From Xestospongia bergquistia (Eukaryota; Porifera; Demospongiae; Haplosclerida; Petrosiidae), in contig OZ014425.1 in the NCBI GenBank assembly GCA_963965975.1, forward strand, positions 4,539,501-4,603,500: 64,000 nt of DNA, given 5' to 3'. How positions within the stretch are numbered: the first letter of the stretch is position 1; every line of letters begins with the position of its first letter. Under the pieces are notes generated by a model, which worked only from the letters and a program-made list of their open reading frames with translations, was not told the origin of the DNA and did not search any database. Of this stretch, positions 34,305-51,081 are shown piece by piece. The position numbers and the translations under genes were made by a program.

Positions 34305-35911
34305 CTAGTTAAACAAATTATACCTGTTTATACTAGTTAAACTGGTCATACCTGTCTCTGTCATTGCAATGGTGGTCAGGCTACTCATACTTGTTACTGA
34401 GGGTTTAATACTAGAGGCTGTTACAGTAGTTGATGATATGTCACAATGATAGGAGAGAGAAAGATTAGCACTACGTGGTAATGACCCATTTCCATTATCA
34501 AATAATAATGTACTCTTATTAGTATATAATGATTGGGATATATTCCCATTATAAAGACTCCAAGATCTACAAAGAGATATTATAACATAATATAAAGAGA
34601 TAGTACTCACTCATTCTTGTAACATAACTCATATTGTTCCAATGTTATATTGACTTGACTAAGACTCCAGATATCTTTATTAATAGTATAGTTCTCTTGT
34701 ATCCAACTCAATGAGAATTCACTGATATTATTATTAAGACATGTTGTAATTAATGTATTCTGACTACTACTAGGAGAGTAGATTGGAACATTATATAAAC
34801 TACTACCATTAAAATAAGACCAGTATTTGTTACCCACTGGTACAAAATATGCCAAAGGTGATGAAGTATCTTCAGTATGTAGAGAGAGAAGGATAACATT
34901 AGGTGATGTATCAGTACATGGACTAGGTCCAATGAATTGAGTTAATTGAAGTAAGAAACTTATAATTCTGAGAAGAAAGCAATATATTCTATTTATTGAT
35001 ATATAAAGACATTACCTACATTATATTGTCATTATTATTACAAATATTCTCTTTATAAGTAGTAGGTGAAGATGATAGAGTAACAGGTGTAATAACTTGA
35101 AGATCTAACATTGGGGATGTTGCTTGACGACTTCCTATATGTCTATTCTTAGGAGGACTTGGTATTCCTTCATAATCAGGATCACTAGTAAAATAAAGAC
35201 ATCCATTTGAACTATCACATTCATTAAAATTAAATGAGATATTTGAATTAAAAAGATCCCAACCAGGGGTTTCCTCATTATTAAAGTCTTGTTGATATAT
35301 TTGTCGATAACATCCATTGTGTTGTAGAGATATACTGATGTTGTCTAACGCCCACACTTCACAATTAGTACGAGCTGCTCTGTATGTCTGATTCCATGCA
35401 AAACGTACTGTTTGATTTAACAGTAGATCATTGTTAATAGTAATGTTATAAAGATATGGTCCAACAGCTGATGAGGTAGTAAATGGGACAATATATGTAG
35501 TAGTATCATTATATGTTAAATTAAGGAATGATGAGTTAATGGAGGACACTTTGAGAATATTTTTATTACTTCTAGCATTATTAACTTCTGTTCCATGTAC
35601 ATAATAGAAATGAAGTGGAACAACTGTAGTATTGTCTATTAATGCTTTAATGAGAACACCTTCATTTGGTACTTTTAATGAATAACATGAGTCATTAATA
35701 GGTGGTTCTGTATAGTTAAGAACTAGTGAAAATTCTAAGTTACTGGGAGAGAGAGAGAGAGAGAGAGAGAGTTATCAGTACTATATCAGCATTAATATAA
35801 GACATATATGACTTACATTTCAACATCTCCAGCTTTAGTTGACAGGTAAAGAAGAGACAAGACACAGAGACACACACTGTTAAAATAGATTGATTGTTTT
35901 AACTTGTTCAT
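34305..35911 (-). CDS. 5'-half duplicate of the adhesion GPCR gene: ectodomain only, probably secreted or a pseudogene
   Basis: Exons 35817-35911, 35020-35742, 34611-34967 and 34305-34566 reproduce the first four exons of the receptor at 37995-43100 with identical lengths for exons 1-3 (95, 723 and 357 nt). They encode a signal peptide (MNKLKQSIYFNSVCLCVLSL), the reelin-like module and the following N-glycosylation-rich domain. The fourth exon keeps only a short piece of the Ser/Thr-rich region and ends in a stop after SINRYNLFN. HRM, GAIN/GPS and 7TM parts are absent. The product, about 475 aa, would be a soluble ectodomain. All frames are open. Alternatively it is a dying copy. Confidence 0.65.
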
Positions 35912-37390
35912 CTCACTTGTCTACTAAATAGTATATAATACAAATATTGACAATATATATATAAACTCTGCTGTTTACTAATTACTATGGAATTTGTTTA
36001 AACAAATGATTTCTTAGAAAGGACATGTATATGATATCTAAGAATGTCCTGTTATAAATTCCATAGAAATAGTCTTCACACATAGGCCTAGAATTGATGA
36101 AATTTCTTTCATTTAACTAAACAGATGTCAAATGAAATCTTTTTACATAAACTACATCACTGTCAAGTATTGATCAATATATATTAGTTATGAAAACAGA
36201 CTACATCTTAACAGGTGTAATAACTTGAAGATCTAACATTGGGAATGTTGACTTAATGACTTGTTACTCCATTATAGCTAGGACTACTAGTAAAATAAAG
36301 ACAATCATTTAAACTATCACATTGAACAAGGATAAGTATTATCAGGTGTGTAGTTGAGAAATAGTGAGAATTTTAAGACACTAGAGTGAGAGAGAATGAG
36401 AGAGAGAGAGCAGTCAGCAATGTTCCTATAATTATGTTAAAATAATTATATTAATCTATTTAATAGATACATTACCAGTAATATAATAGTATTTAACTTA
36501 CATACATTTTAACATATCCAGCTTTAGCTGACAGGTAAAGAAGAGACATGAGACAGAGATACACAGCAGTAAACATGACTAATTCACTAACTGTGACTGT
36601 CTACCTTCTAACTCTATCTTTATATCATATTAAGAATGTAGGTATGAAATGTTATTGATATAGTGGTACTAAATTAAATAGTTATATATATAAGATCAGG
36701 AAGCTATCTTATCAATTAAGTATTTAAAGTGCTGACTCAGTAACTCTATACAAGTTTGTACTCACTACATTTAATAATTAGTACATAATATAATAATATA
36801 TTATACATAATGTGTTCTCAAATAATTCTTGAAATAATGAATTTATATATTTACAGTCAAACTCAATAGTTCATTACCAAGTATCTGTGAATAAATGTCA
36901 TTATTACAATATATTAGTGGTATCTATTATATATATCTGGTATGACATGTTTATTGTATATAAAATCAATATTGTTTGTGTTGTGTGTTTAACAAGTAAC
37001 AATGTCAAGTCTTTACAATTATAACATCTGTTTGTAAAAGAACAATTGTCTCTGGTAATGTTTTATGATTTCAAAGTGAACATAGTTTTATAAGGAGAGA
37101 TTATATAATTATTAGATTAGACTTTTAAAATAAGAAAACTTATTATACACATGTTATATTACATAATAGGTATGTAATAAGTAATATAAAGGAGTCCTTT
37201 ATGTATTATTGATGTATTGTTTATAATGTACAACATATACTATATTACATAATATATAATAAGTAATATAAAGGAGTCTTATAGATGTATTGTTTATAAT
37301 ACACAATAGAGGAACTAGTTCTCATTTTGTATTCTATTATAAGGTTTAACTATAATATTCTAAAGGTTGGTACATATTAGGTAATTATAA
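35912..37390. other. Spacer with a third, degenerate receptor 5' remnant
   Basis: On the minus strand near 36500-36580 an exon-1-like piece reads MFTAVYLCLMSLLYLSAKAG. Near 36205-36330 a piece of exon 2 is recognisable but broken. About 37150-37310 holds a duplicated segment with AGTAATATAAAGGAGTC. Otherwise AT-rich with no gene seen. Confidence 0.6.
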
Positions 37391-37394
37391 TGTT

Positions 37395-37520
37395 TAGATA
37401 TTAATTGTAATTATAACTGGATATATAGCAGTATTGTTTATAAAGAGAAGGTCTATTTAAGGGGATCACTATACCAGGAGTTGGTAACACTAACAAAAAG
37501 AAAAGAGCTGCCCTAACTAC
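37395..37520 (-). pseudogene. A-type FReD exon 1 remnant
   Basis: The CAGCAGTATTGTTTATAAAGAG and ACCAGGAGTTGGTAACACTAAC segments of exon 1 are present with an internal deletion, and the start codon is lost. It mirrors the orphan exon at 33569-33787; both lie at the same place in the two halves of the segmental duplication. Confidence 0.7.
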
Positions 37521-37994
37521 CCTCTATAAGTAATATATATATTTTATGTTGTAACAATGATGATAAAGTATGAATATTGAGGATTGTTGTACACTAACCA
37601 CATCATAGTAATAACATTATGTTAATATAATATAATGTACTATAATGTATTATATTCTATTATTATATAATTAGTACGTTGTAATTAAATTAATTACTCA
37701 TTTACTAGATACTATTGTTTGTTAATTAATCTAATAGTCCTTCAAAAATAATATAATATTATTATCAAATTAACAATTTAATGATCTTATCAGATGATGA
37801 GTCAAGTAGTGTTGTATATATAAAGAGAATATGTTAAAACTAATTGGTTGTTTTAATTAACCAATTAAAGTTTTATTCTAATTGTGTTAAACATTAATAA
37901 TAACAACATAATTAAGTAACTAACAAAACAACAATACATTATTACATTTTAGTATTATTAATGTTATGATTTATTAACTGTTAGTAATTTAATA

Positions 37995-43100
<5,106 letters not shown>

Positions 43101-43389
43101 TTCCCTTGTCTACAAAATAATACAAATGTTAACAATACATATTTATAACGTTTACTAATTACTATGGAATTTGGTTAAACAAATAACATGTATATGTTAT
43201 GTAATGAGATATAGGAGTGTCTTGTTATAATTTCTATAGTAATAGCCCTCACACATAGACCTAGCATTCATGACATTTCTTTCATTTAACTAAACAGATG
43301 TCAAATCAAATCTTTTACATAAATTTACATGACTGCCAAATGTTGATCAATATATTAGTAATGACAACAGACTACATCTTAATATCTTA

Positions 43390-43740
43390 TTACAGATGTA
43401 ATAACTTGAAGATCTAATATTGAGGATGTTGACTTAATGACTTGTTACTCCATTATAGCTAGGACTACTAGTAAAATAAAGACAATCATTTAAACTATCA
43501 CATTATGTTCAGTCATTCTATCTGTAGCATTATCTGAATAACCAGAAACTGTTAGAGTATAATTTAAAGCACTACTTTCAATGCCAAAAGATGAGTACTT
43601 AGCAAAAGTATTTTCTCCATCAAAGCTTTCTAAATCAACTCAAAGTATATTACGATGAGTCTTGTCTGAACTTCGACTGTGTTTAGCTACACCAAGTTGT
43701 GTAATATGATGAGGTTTGCTCAAACCCAGCCAAAACTCAA
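43390..43740 (-). pseudogene. Receptor exon 2 scrap joined to a subtype-2 FReD remnant
   Basis: About 43390-43503 matches part of the receptor exon 2, as in the remnant at 36210-36320. At about 43505 it passes directly into a decayed FReD exon of subtype 2 (SALNYTLTVSGYSDNA, FAKYSSFGI, GLSKPHHI) with a stop before VDLESF. It shows that FReD sequence once extended to both sides of the receptor. Confidence 0.75.
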
Positions 43741-44167
43741 ACTGAAGGCATATCTCTTACACTAGATAAAGGAAAGTGCAGCTAAATTATAAAGAAATAT
43801 TATTATTAATATCTGATAAGTATCAATTCAATAGAACCACCATAGGTGTGTCAATCATGATGCCTTCAACTGTAATACAATAAAGTATTCTTTATTATTT
43901 GTATTTAATTGATTTCATGATTTTAAAAAAGTAAGAACTTTTAACAACAATTTACTACAATTAAAATTAAAAGACTAGAAACTTTCTATGAAGGTCGATC
44001 AGAACTGATTAAATTATAATATAGAACCTTCTTTTTATACTGCATCACATTTCTGTACAAACTTTATAATATTTCAATGCAAATTTTTGGATAGTTATTC
44101 TCTTCTAAATACATAGCTCATCTTGTAGTGGCCACACCCACGTGGCACCACGTGGTCTGAGTAAGAC
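43741..44167. other. Intergenic, AT-rich; promoter region of the helicase gene at its right end
   Basis: No gene was seen. The last 60 bp (GTGGCCACACCCACGTGGCACCACGTGG near 44128-44155) contain two CACGTGG E-box-like motifs just upstream of the start at 44168. Confidence 0.5.
44128..44156. promoter_or_regulatory. Two CACGTGG E-box-like motifs before the helicase start
   Basis: CCACGTGGC and CCACGTGGT occur 14-40 bp upstream of the ATG at 44168, in otherwise AT-rich sequence. CACGTG is bound by bHLH factors in animals; function here is inference. Confidence 0.4.
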
Positions 44168-47100
44168 ATGCTTGGGTTTCTTTACAATAAAGTGAAGGAG
44201 TCTGTTTGGGGCTCTAGTCAACAGGAGAGAGATCAAAGTTCCAGAAAAGTTGAAAATATGAGAAGAGAAGAAGAAATTACTCAATTTACAGGTCGTGTAA
44301 CACAATATGATAGAGTCACATCATCAGGTATGATTGATCACTCAGTGTACTTTGACCTTTCAGTGGTAATTGGAGGAATAAAACCACAGGTAATCATTGT
44401 ACATGTACATACATGTATATTCTAGACTATACTAGGTTGGTGTTAGTGTCCATGTACAAGCAACAAGACAACATGCTTTAGCAGGATGGAGAGCAACCAA
44501 AGTGAGTGACAGTGTTTTAAAATCCATTAAACATTAACTATATATATTTACTACTTAATATTCTTACTATATATTTTGTAACATCACTGTTAATTATTTT
44601 AAAATAGCTAATAATGAATTTTTGAGACATGTTTATAATCTATCTCTCTAACAAACAGGTTCAACTCATTAATCAATGGCAACCAGAGGAACATACTAAT
44701 ATTCATAATATTGTAGGTTATGTTATTGATGAAGGACGAACTAGTTGTATTGTCTTCTGTGGAGAAGATGAAATAGTTTTTCATCGAAATTCAGTCAATG
44801 GAAGTTATTACCCTCGACAAGGGGACTGGGTCATGTTGAAATTATTGAAACAAGATGGGGAGGTGTCTGTGACCGAAGTGAAACCTCTAAGACAAAAAAC
44901 AGTCACTGGATGTATTGAATGGTTCACAGGTGACCCAAGCTTATGAATTATTTATAACCTTAATGATTTAATTTGTCAGGTCGTCATGGTACTATTGACG
45001 GGGATATTGGGTTTACTTTGGGGGTGTGTCAAGGAGGGTACACCCCACAGGAAGGAGATACAGTGACAGTGGATTGTGTTGAGTGTAAGCATCACAATAT
45101 GGGATGGAGAGCTTTAAAAGTGTTGCCTAGCAACCTTCAAATTCCACAGACTCAAAGGTATGTGTTATAATAGTTGATGATGTATTATTTTTGTGTTAAG
45201 TTTGTTAGAATTGAAGCCATTTTCTTTGGAGACGAAACATGAAAAGTTTGGTGTCATAGTCAGTGGTCAAGGAGATTTTGGAGAGGTAGAATTGGGGAAG
45301 AAAAGAACTACCACTTTCACTGTTATGTAAGTCATTTAAGAGGCTGATCATATATTGAGTTATGTCATTAAATCATATTTTAGTAATGGAAGTGATAGTG
45401 ACCACACCCTTCTCTTTTGTGCACCTGTTTCACTTAAAGATCAGTTGAAAATTGATGAAATTAAACGTAATAATAACTGGGGTATAGATAATGATGGACG
45501 TGAAGAAGATGAACAAGAAAACAACAGTACTGTGTTGTTACGACCAGGATCAGTACTTGAAGTATCTGTAGAACTAACACCAAAGTAATAATCCCCTTAT
45601 ATGTCATTGTCAATAACTGTTTATATTTACAGAGTTTTAGGTCGACTTGGATCAGCTATTGTATTCAAATTTGATGAATTTAGAATTAATTTAACTGTAC
45701 ATGCAAGGATCATTGATAAAAATATGTATCTACTGGAGCCCTCAAAACCTTACATAGTTAGTATCCATTATTACTTCGGTCAATGTCTCTTTTCTTAGCC
45801 TCCATCTCAGAGGAAAACTGGACTAGGTTTGAGATATCAGGAGCGACTTAAAGCTTGTTCTGTACCTGGTCAACGTCCAATGAGGTATAATCCAGTAATA
45901 GAGGCCGCTTAAGATAATGTACTATAGTCTGTAGTAGGAACATTGTTAATACATTAAATATTCAATTAATGAATTAATAGCTATTTATTGAACTGAATTG
46001 ACTATATACTGTAACAAATAGATCAAATGATTTTCTTGTTTTTCTTAATTTTTTTTGTTTTTCTATTTATTGTTAATGTCTTGTTTTATTTATTGTTGAT
46101 TATAGGAAACGAATGCAACGTTTACCTCACAAACTCAAGCAGTATCCAGTACCTGATGATATACGTGAGTGTATGGATCTTCAAGAAGACATAACATTTG
46201 TTCATCCTCAACTTTTGGAACCACTCTCCTGGGATAATTATCAGGAATATTTCTCAACATTATTGTACTGTGAAGAACTTCAATTGGAATTAAATATACG
46301 AGAATTTGATATTAAAAAAGTATAAAATACTAAAAAATAAATGTCTTTTTGAATTACAATTAGGCCTCTATGTACCCACGGGGTCCTTACCTGGCTTTGG
46401 GAGTGCCTGGACTTGCTGAAGGTCGTCCCTCTCTCCTTGTTGGTGATAGAGTGATTGTATGTGAACCTGGTTAGCCCAAACATAAAATGTACAATGTTAG
46501 TTGTGTGTGTTTAGATGGAGATGAAAGATCTGAACATTTTGAAGGTTTTATTCATGAGGTAAGTAGATGATTTATGATAATATTAATTCATTAGTACAGT
46601 ACTTGTTTTAAGGTTCATGGCAACGAAATTTTGATGCAGTTTTCGGAGAGTTTTCATGATCGTTTTCAAAATGAAGATTATGATATTATGTTCACGTTTA
46701 ACAGGTAATGTACTGGTAAGATTACTGTAGATTACTAATAATTAATATTAGATTACTAATAATATACTGATATATAGGACTCCAGTAAGAAGGATGCATC
46801 AGTCTGTGGAACTAGTACCACAACTAGGACACAAAGGTAAGTAGAACAATGAAATTATTTGAACTAACTTAGCAATATTCCAGCTCTTTTTCCTACTTCA
46901 CCTTCGGCTGTTTCTCCTCTTTTTCGCATCCCTCCCTCATCTTTCTTTAACCCCCAACTTAATGAGCGCCAAAAAGCTGCTGTTGCTAGGATACTTGGAG
47001 CTCAAGGACGACCTGCTCCCTATGTGGTATTTGGACCTCCTGGTACTGGGAAAACAGTGACATTAGTAGAGACAATATTACAGGTGTACAAACTGAGTGA

Positions 47101-48837
47101 AGGAAGTTGTCGAATATTAGCTTGTGCACCTTCTAACAGTGCAACTGATCTCATAGTGAGGATATCATGTGACCTGCATGTGATCTATTTAAGTGTGCAT
47201 GACGTAGATATACATATATATATGACTGATGTAATATTAACCCAATCTTATAGGCAGAGCATGTGTTGATCAATGGTCACTTGGAGCCTGGTATTCTAGT
47301 GAGGCTAAATGCTCTCCAACGTGCTACTCCAGTCTCACCAGTTCTTCTTCCTCACTGTATGGACACTGATGATGTTGACATGGCAGCAAGACATAGGTTA
47401 GAGAAATTTAATAAGAGTAACAGTCAATCCTTCTTTTAGAATTATTTTATCTACTTGTGTCACAGCTGGTATACTCTATAATCTGGCTCTCCCCGTGGGA
47501 CACTTTACCCACGTCTTTGTTGATGAGGCAGGACAAGCTACAGAACCAGAGTGTCTAATACCACTTGGTTTACTGGTAGGAACAGATAGACAAGTAAGGA
47601 TGTAGTTGATAATGTACTGGTTTGACAGGTTTTTGTAGCCTGTTTTAGCTGGAGATCCACACCAACTTGGTCCTGTTCTACAATCTCGTCTTGCAATCTC
47701 ACATGGACTTGGGGTGTCTCTGTTAGAGAGATTAATGAACCGTCCTGCTTATCAAAGAGATGAAACAAAATTCAAAGATCATGGCTCCTATGATCCACTG
47801 CTAGTCAGTAAAAGCTATACATTTAAATTTAAATCTATTTTTTTTTGAAGTAGGTCACCAAATTAATTGTAAATTATCGTTCTCATGAATCATTGTTGAG
47901 CCTTTATTCTAAAATATTCTATCACAATGAATTAAAGCCAGCTGCTGAAATATCCCTCACTCATTCTTTAGTCAATTGGGAAGGACTTACCACTCCTGGA
48001 TTTCCATTACTATTCCATGGACTATTGGTAGGCAACTCAATAACATTGTAATCTTATTAATTGTTATAATGATGGGGGTCATCTCATTTATTGTAGGGTG
48101 AAGATATTAGAGAGGGTAACAGTCCTTCTTGGTTCAATCCAGTAGAGGCTGTTCAAGTAGATGATTTCTTTTTATTCTGATATCTCACATTATAATCACA
48201 CAGGTTGTTAAATATGCTCAAAGTATATTAAGTGGATGTCCTCTATTGACAACAAATGATATTGGTATCATTACTCCGTATCGTAAACAAGTTGAAAAGA
48301 TACGACTTCTCCTTCAAAGAACAGGACTGGAAGATATAAAGGTAGTCAAATATTACAATGGAATGAAATCTTCATATTATATTTAGGTTGGATCTGTAGA
48401 AGAATTCCAAGGGCAAGAGAAACAAACTATTATCATGTCTACAGTATGACTGCAGTTGAAATATTGTTACTTAATAAATCTGTTGTTAGGTACGATCCAG
48501 TCAAGATTTAGTGGACTTTGATCTGCAACATAATCTTGGGTTCTTAAGTAATCCTAAGAGGTTTAATGTATCTATTAGTCGAGCACAAGCATTGCTTGTG
48601 GTGGTTGGTAACCCAAATTTATTAAATAAGGTATTAACTATAGACATTAAAATCCTTGAAAGTATAGAGACATTTTGATGGTAATGTTTTTATCTGTAGG
48701 ATCCTTACTGGTGTCAACTTCTAGACTATGCTATTGAAAATGGAGCTTATGTTGGATGTCCATTACTTAAAGAATCACTGGAACATAACTTGGACTCACT
48801 TCAGTCACTTGACAACACGACTGTACAATTAACATAA
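44168..48837 (+). CDS. MOV10L1: MOV10L1/MOV10-like SF1 RNA helicase
   Basis: Upf1-like superfamily 1 helicase; MOV10L1 feeds piRNA precursors to processing, MOV10 acts in mRNP silencing. Many exons, beginning 44168-44389, 44436-44501 and 44659-44929. The N-terminal third has three weakly similar beta-barrel repeats ([59 protein letters not shown]), the arrangement I know from MOV10L1 and not from MOV10. Helicase motifs follow: GPPGTGKT at 47033-47056, [10 protein letters not shown] from about 47522, GDPHQLGPV (near 47650), NYRSHESLL (near 47875), [12 protein letters not shown] (near 48400) and [15 protein letters not shown] (near 48570-48605). The stop is at 48835-48837, convergent with CDC16. 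Roughly 1,100 aa. Assignment to MOV10L1 rests on the N-terminal repeats. Confidence 0.85.
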
Positions 48838-48932
48838 CTATTGACTGACTTTATATTGATTGTAACATTTAACCACAGGTTTATATAATTTCATTGCTAA
48901 TACATAATTTATTTTAAATGTTCAATATATTG
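48838..48932. other. 95-bp convergent intergenic region
   Basis: The helicase and CDC16 stop codons lie 95 bp apart, facing each other, so their 3'UTRs probably overlap. Poly(A)-type signals such as AATAAA are not obvious. Confidence 0.5.
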
Positions 48933-50639
48933 TCAGTCGGTTTGCATTACAGATGATGTACTTGAAGCAGATAACAAGTCGCTAGTATTAGGAACATCTT
49001 TGGAATATATATCATAGGCAAAGGTGAGATCTGAAAGTGGAACAAATTTGAGAGGAACAGCAGCGAGTTCATTGACAGCAATTTGAAGAATTTCTATAGT
49101 AAATCGGTCTTCTCTTCTTAGACGTAAACTTTGATTACAATACTGTACAACATTAGTATAGTCCTCCATAAGAAGATACACAAATGCAATAGAAGATAAT
49201 GTACTTGGTTCATTGGGAATAAGTTGGAGTGCTTTCATATGGGCATCAAGAGCTTCATTAAATTTGTTTTGTTTTCTAAGCACGTGACCTAAGTTGTTAT
49301 AGAGAGGTTCCCACGTAGGAAGAGTGACATGGGGATCAACTTTTTGTAGATGAAAAATAGCGCGAGTGAAATATTTCTCAGCTTTGACATAGTTTTCAGT
49401 GGAGGCAAGGACTAAACCAATTTCTTGAAACAAAGCTGGGTTATTGGGAGCAAGTGAAAGTGCATTTTTGAAGAAAGAAGTTGCAATTGGAAGATTTCCT
49501 GTCACAAAATACTCCTTCCCTAAGTACATCAGTGGTATATATGAAGCACGCATATATCGGGCAGCATGACTAAATGCTGCAATAGCTTGATCATGTTCAC
49601 CTTCAGATGCAAAGGACAGACCAAACGCTACATGAGCTGGTGCAAAGTGAGGATCTAAGTTGATTGCCTTTGCAAGATATCGTCTTGTTTGGGGTTGTTT
49701 ACCAGCAGTATAATAATAGGAGCTTACAGCATACCATGCTAGAGGTAGTTCAGGAAAATGTTTGACTAAATCATGACCAAGGGCATACAACTTTTTAGTT
49801 GATTTGCTAATAACACAACAGGCAATGGAGACAAGTAGAGTAGGCATGTGATAAGGGTCTTTTTGTAGAATGGATAATGTTTGATGCGAGCATTTCTCAA
49901 TGTTCATATATTGTAGAAATTTAGTGGCAATGTTGCATTGAACATCAATGCTATTTACCAGAGCTTGACAAAACTGTGGTAAAGAAGCCACTTTATCATG
50001 GTGATGAAGTTTGGACTGGTATAAATATTTCAAGACCTTTTCTTCCTCTATACTACACTGTTTCATGGGAAGATTACTCATAAGAGATTGCTCATCGTCA
50101 GCTGGGAGAGCATGCATTGAGTACAAACGTTCTAAAGCTTCTTCACAATATATATCCTCAAGTATGGCATCTTTGTAGCAAATTATTGCTTCTTGTGTGT
50201 TACCAGTGTATTCGTATGCTTTACCCAATAGGACATGAGTAGGTGCAGTCACATTACAAAGTCGTTGAGAAGGGATGTCCTCCTCCTTTTTGTCCTCTCC
50301 TGTTTCTGTACACATCTCCTCCATAGGATTTGACTGTAACAATCCAATCACCTCTTCCCATGCTTTACAGGCAGCAAAGCATCTAGCTGCCAGATATCTC
50401 AATGCAGAAGATTGACTGAGTAAGGTGGAGTTCTGTAAGTAATGTGCTGCTCTTTTGTATTGGCCACTGGCATAAAGAGATTGACAATATAGAATTACAT
50501 CATCCACTTCGCCTCCTGAGAGCAAGATGGCTTTCTCGGCCCAAAAGACAGCACTATCAGGAAGAAGTTTGCTACAATAGTCTTCTGCTAATCGTCTGGC
50601 TTTCTCCAAAACACTCTCCATTGCCATGTGGGTAATCAA
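48933..50639 (-). CDS. CDC16: Anaphase-promoting complex subunit 6 (CDC16), single exon, up to 568 aa
   Basis: TPR scaffold subunit of the APC/C ubiquitin ligase. An uninterrupted frame holds the family's N-terminus (KARRLAEDYCSKLLPDSAVFWAEKA) and a string of TPRs in the C-terminal half: LAWYAVSSYYYTAGKQPQTR, RYLAKAINLDPHFAPAHVAF, PLMYLGKEYFVTGNLPIA and YNNLGHVLRKQNKFNEALD. The length is near the usual 560-620 aa. Absence of introns is unusual beside such intron-rich neighbours and might reflect retroposition, although no second copy can be seen here. The first Met is at 50639; Met codons at residues 5 and 7 are alternative starts. Confidence 0.92.
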   Translation of the reverse strand: MITHMAMESVLEKARRLAEDYCSKLLPDSAVFWAEKAILLSGGEVDDVILYCQSLYASGQYKRAAHYLQNSTLLSQSSALRYLAARCFAACKAWEEVIGLLQSNPMEEMCTETGEDKKEEDIPSQRLCNVTAPTHVLLGKAYEYTGNTQEAIICYKDAILEDIYCEEALERLYSMHALPADDEQSLMSNLPMKQCSIEEEKVLKYLYQSKLHHHDKVASLPQFCQALVNSIDVQCNIATKFLQYMNIEKCSHQTLSILQKDPYHMPTLLVSIACCVISKSTKKLYALGHDLVKHFPELPLAWYAVSSYYYTAGKQPQTRRYLAKAINLDPHFAPAHVAFGLSFASEGEHDQAIAAFSHAARYMRASYIPLMYLGKEYFVTGNLPIATSFFKNALSLAPNNPALFQEIGLVLASTENYVKAEKYFTRAIFHLQKVDPHVTLPTWEPLYNNLGHVLRKQNKFNEALDAHMKALQLIPNEPSTLSSIAFVYLLMEDYTNVVQYCNQSLRLRREDRFTIEILQIAVNELAAVPLKFVPLSDLTFAYDIYSKDVPNTSDLLSASSTSSVMQTD

Positions 50640-51081
50640 TTATACGGAAAACATTCTACACTATTTTCCGTATACTATCGTATACTATACAACAATAACG
50701 TGGATTAAAACTTGATTTTGAAGAGCACACATGTATTATTTTAAATAAACACACCCAAAAAGTAAATAATAATCTATATGATACAAAAAGATTTGATTGA
50801 TGACAAAAGGTGAGCAAATTGATTCAAAAAAGTAGTGCAAACCAGTTTTAAAAACTAGTCAAATAAGAAAATAACGATGGGGTATGACCATTGAATTATT
50901 ACAAGACATGATTTAGAAAAAAAAGAAAGAATAATGAGTATAAACTTACGAAAATGGGATCATAATAAAACAATGAATCAAGGTAACATATATGAAAAAC
51001 TTTAATACAAAAAGCAGCTTTGATTATTATTAGACACAAAAAATGTAAGAACCAAACCTTGATTCTCTCAATGAGGGGTAG
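50640..51081. other. Intergenic, AT-rich
   Basis: Upstream of CDC16 and downstream of the forkhead gene. An imperfect repeat ATTTTCCGTATACTATCGTATACT lies near 50660-50690. No gene was seen. Confidence 0.5.

Noticed and set aside
34305..34360. Splice donor AG-GTATAATT at the end of the short receptor copy
   Set aside because: A donor is possible there, but no downstream HRM, GAIN or 7TM exon exists to the left, so I treat the nearby TAG as the end.
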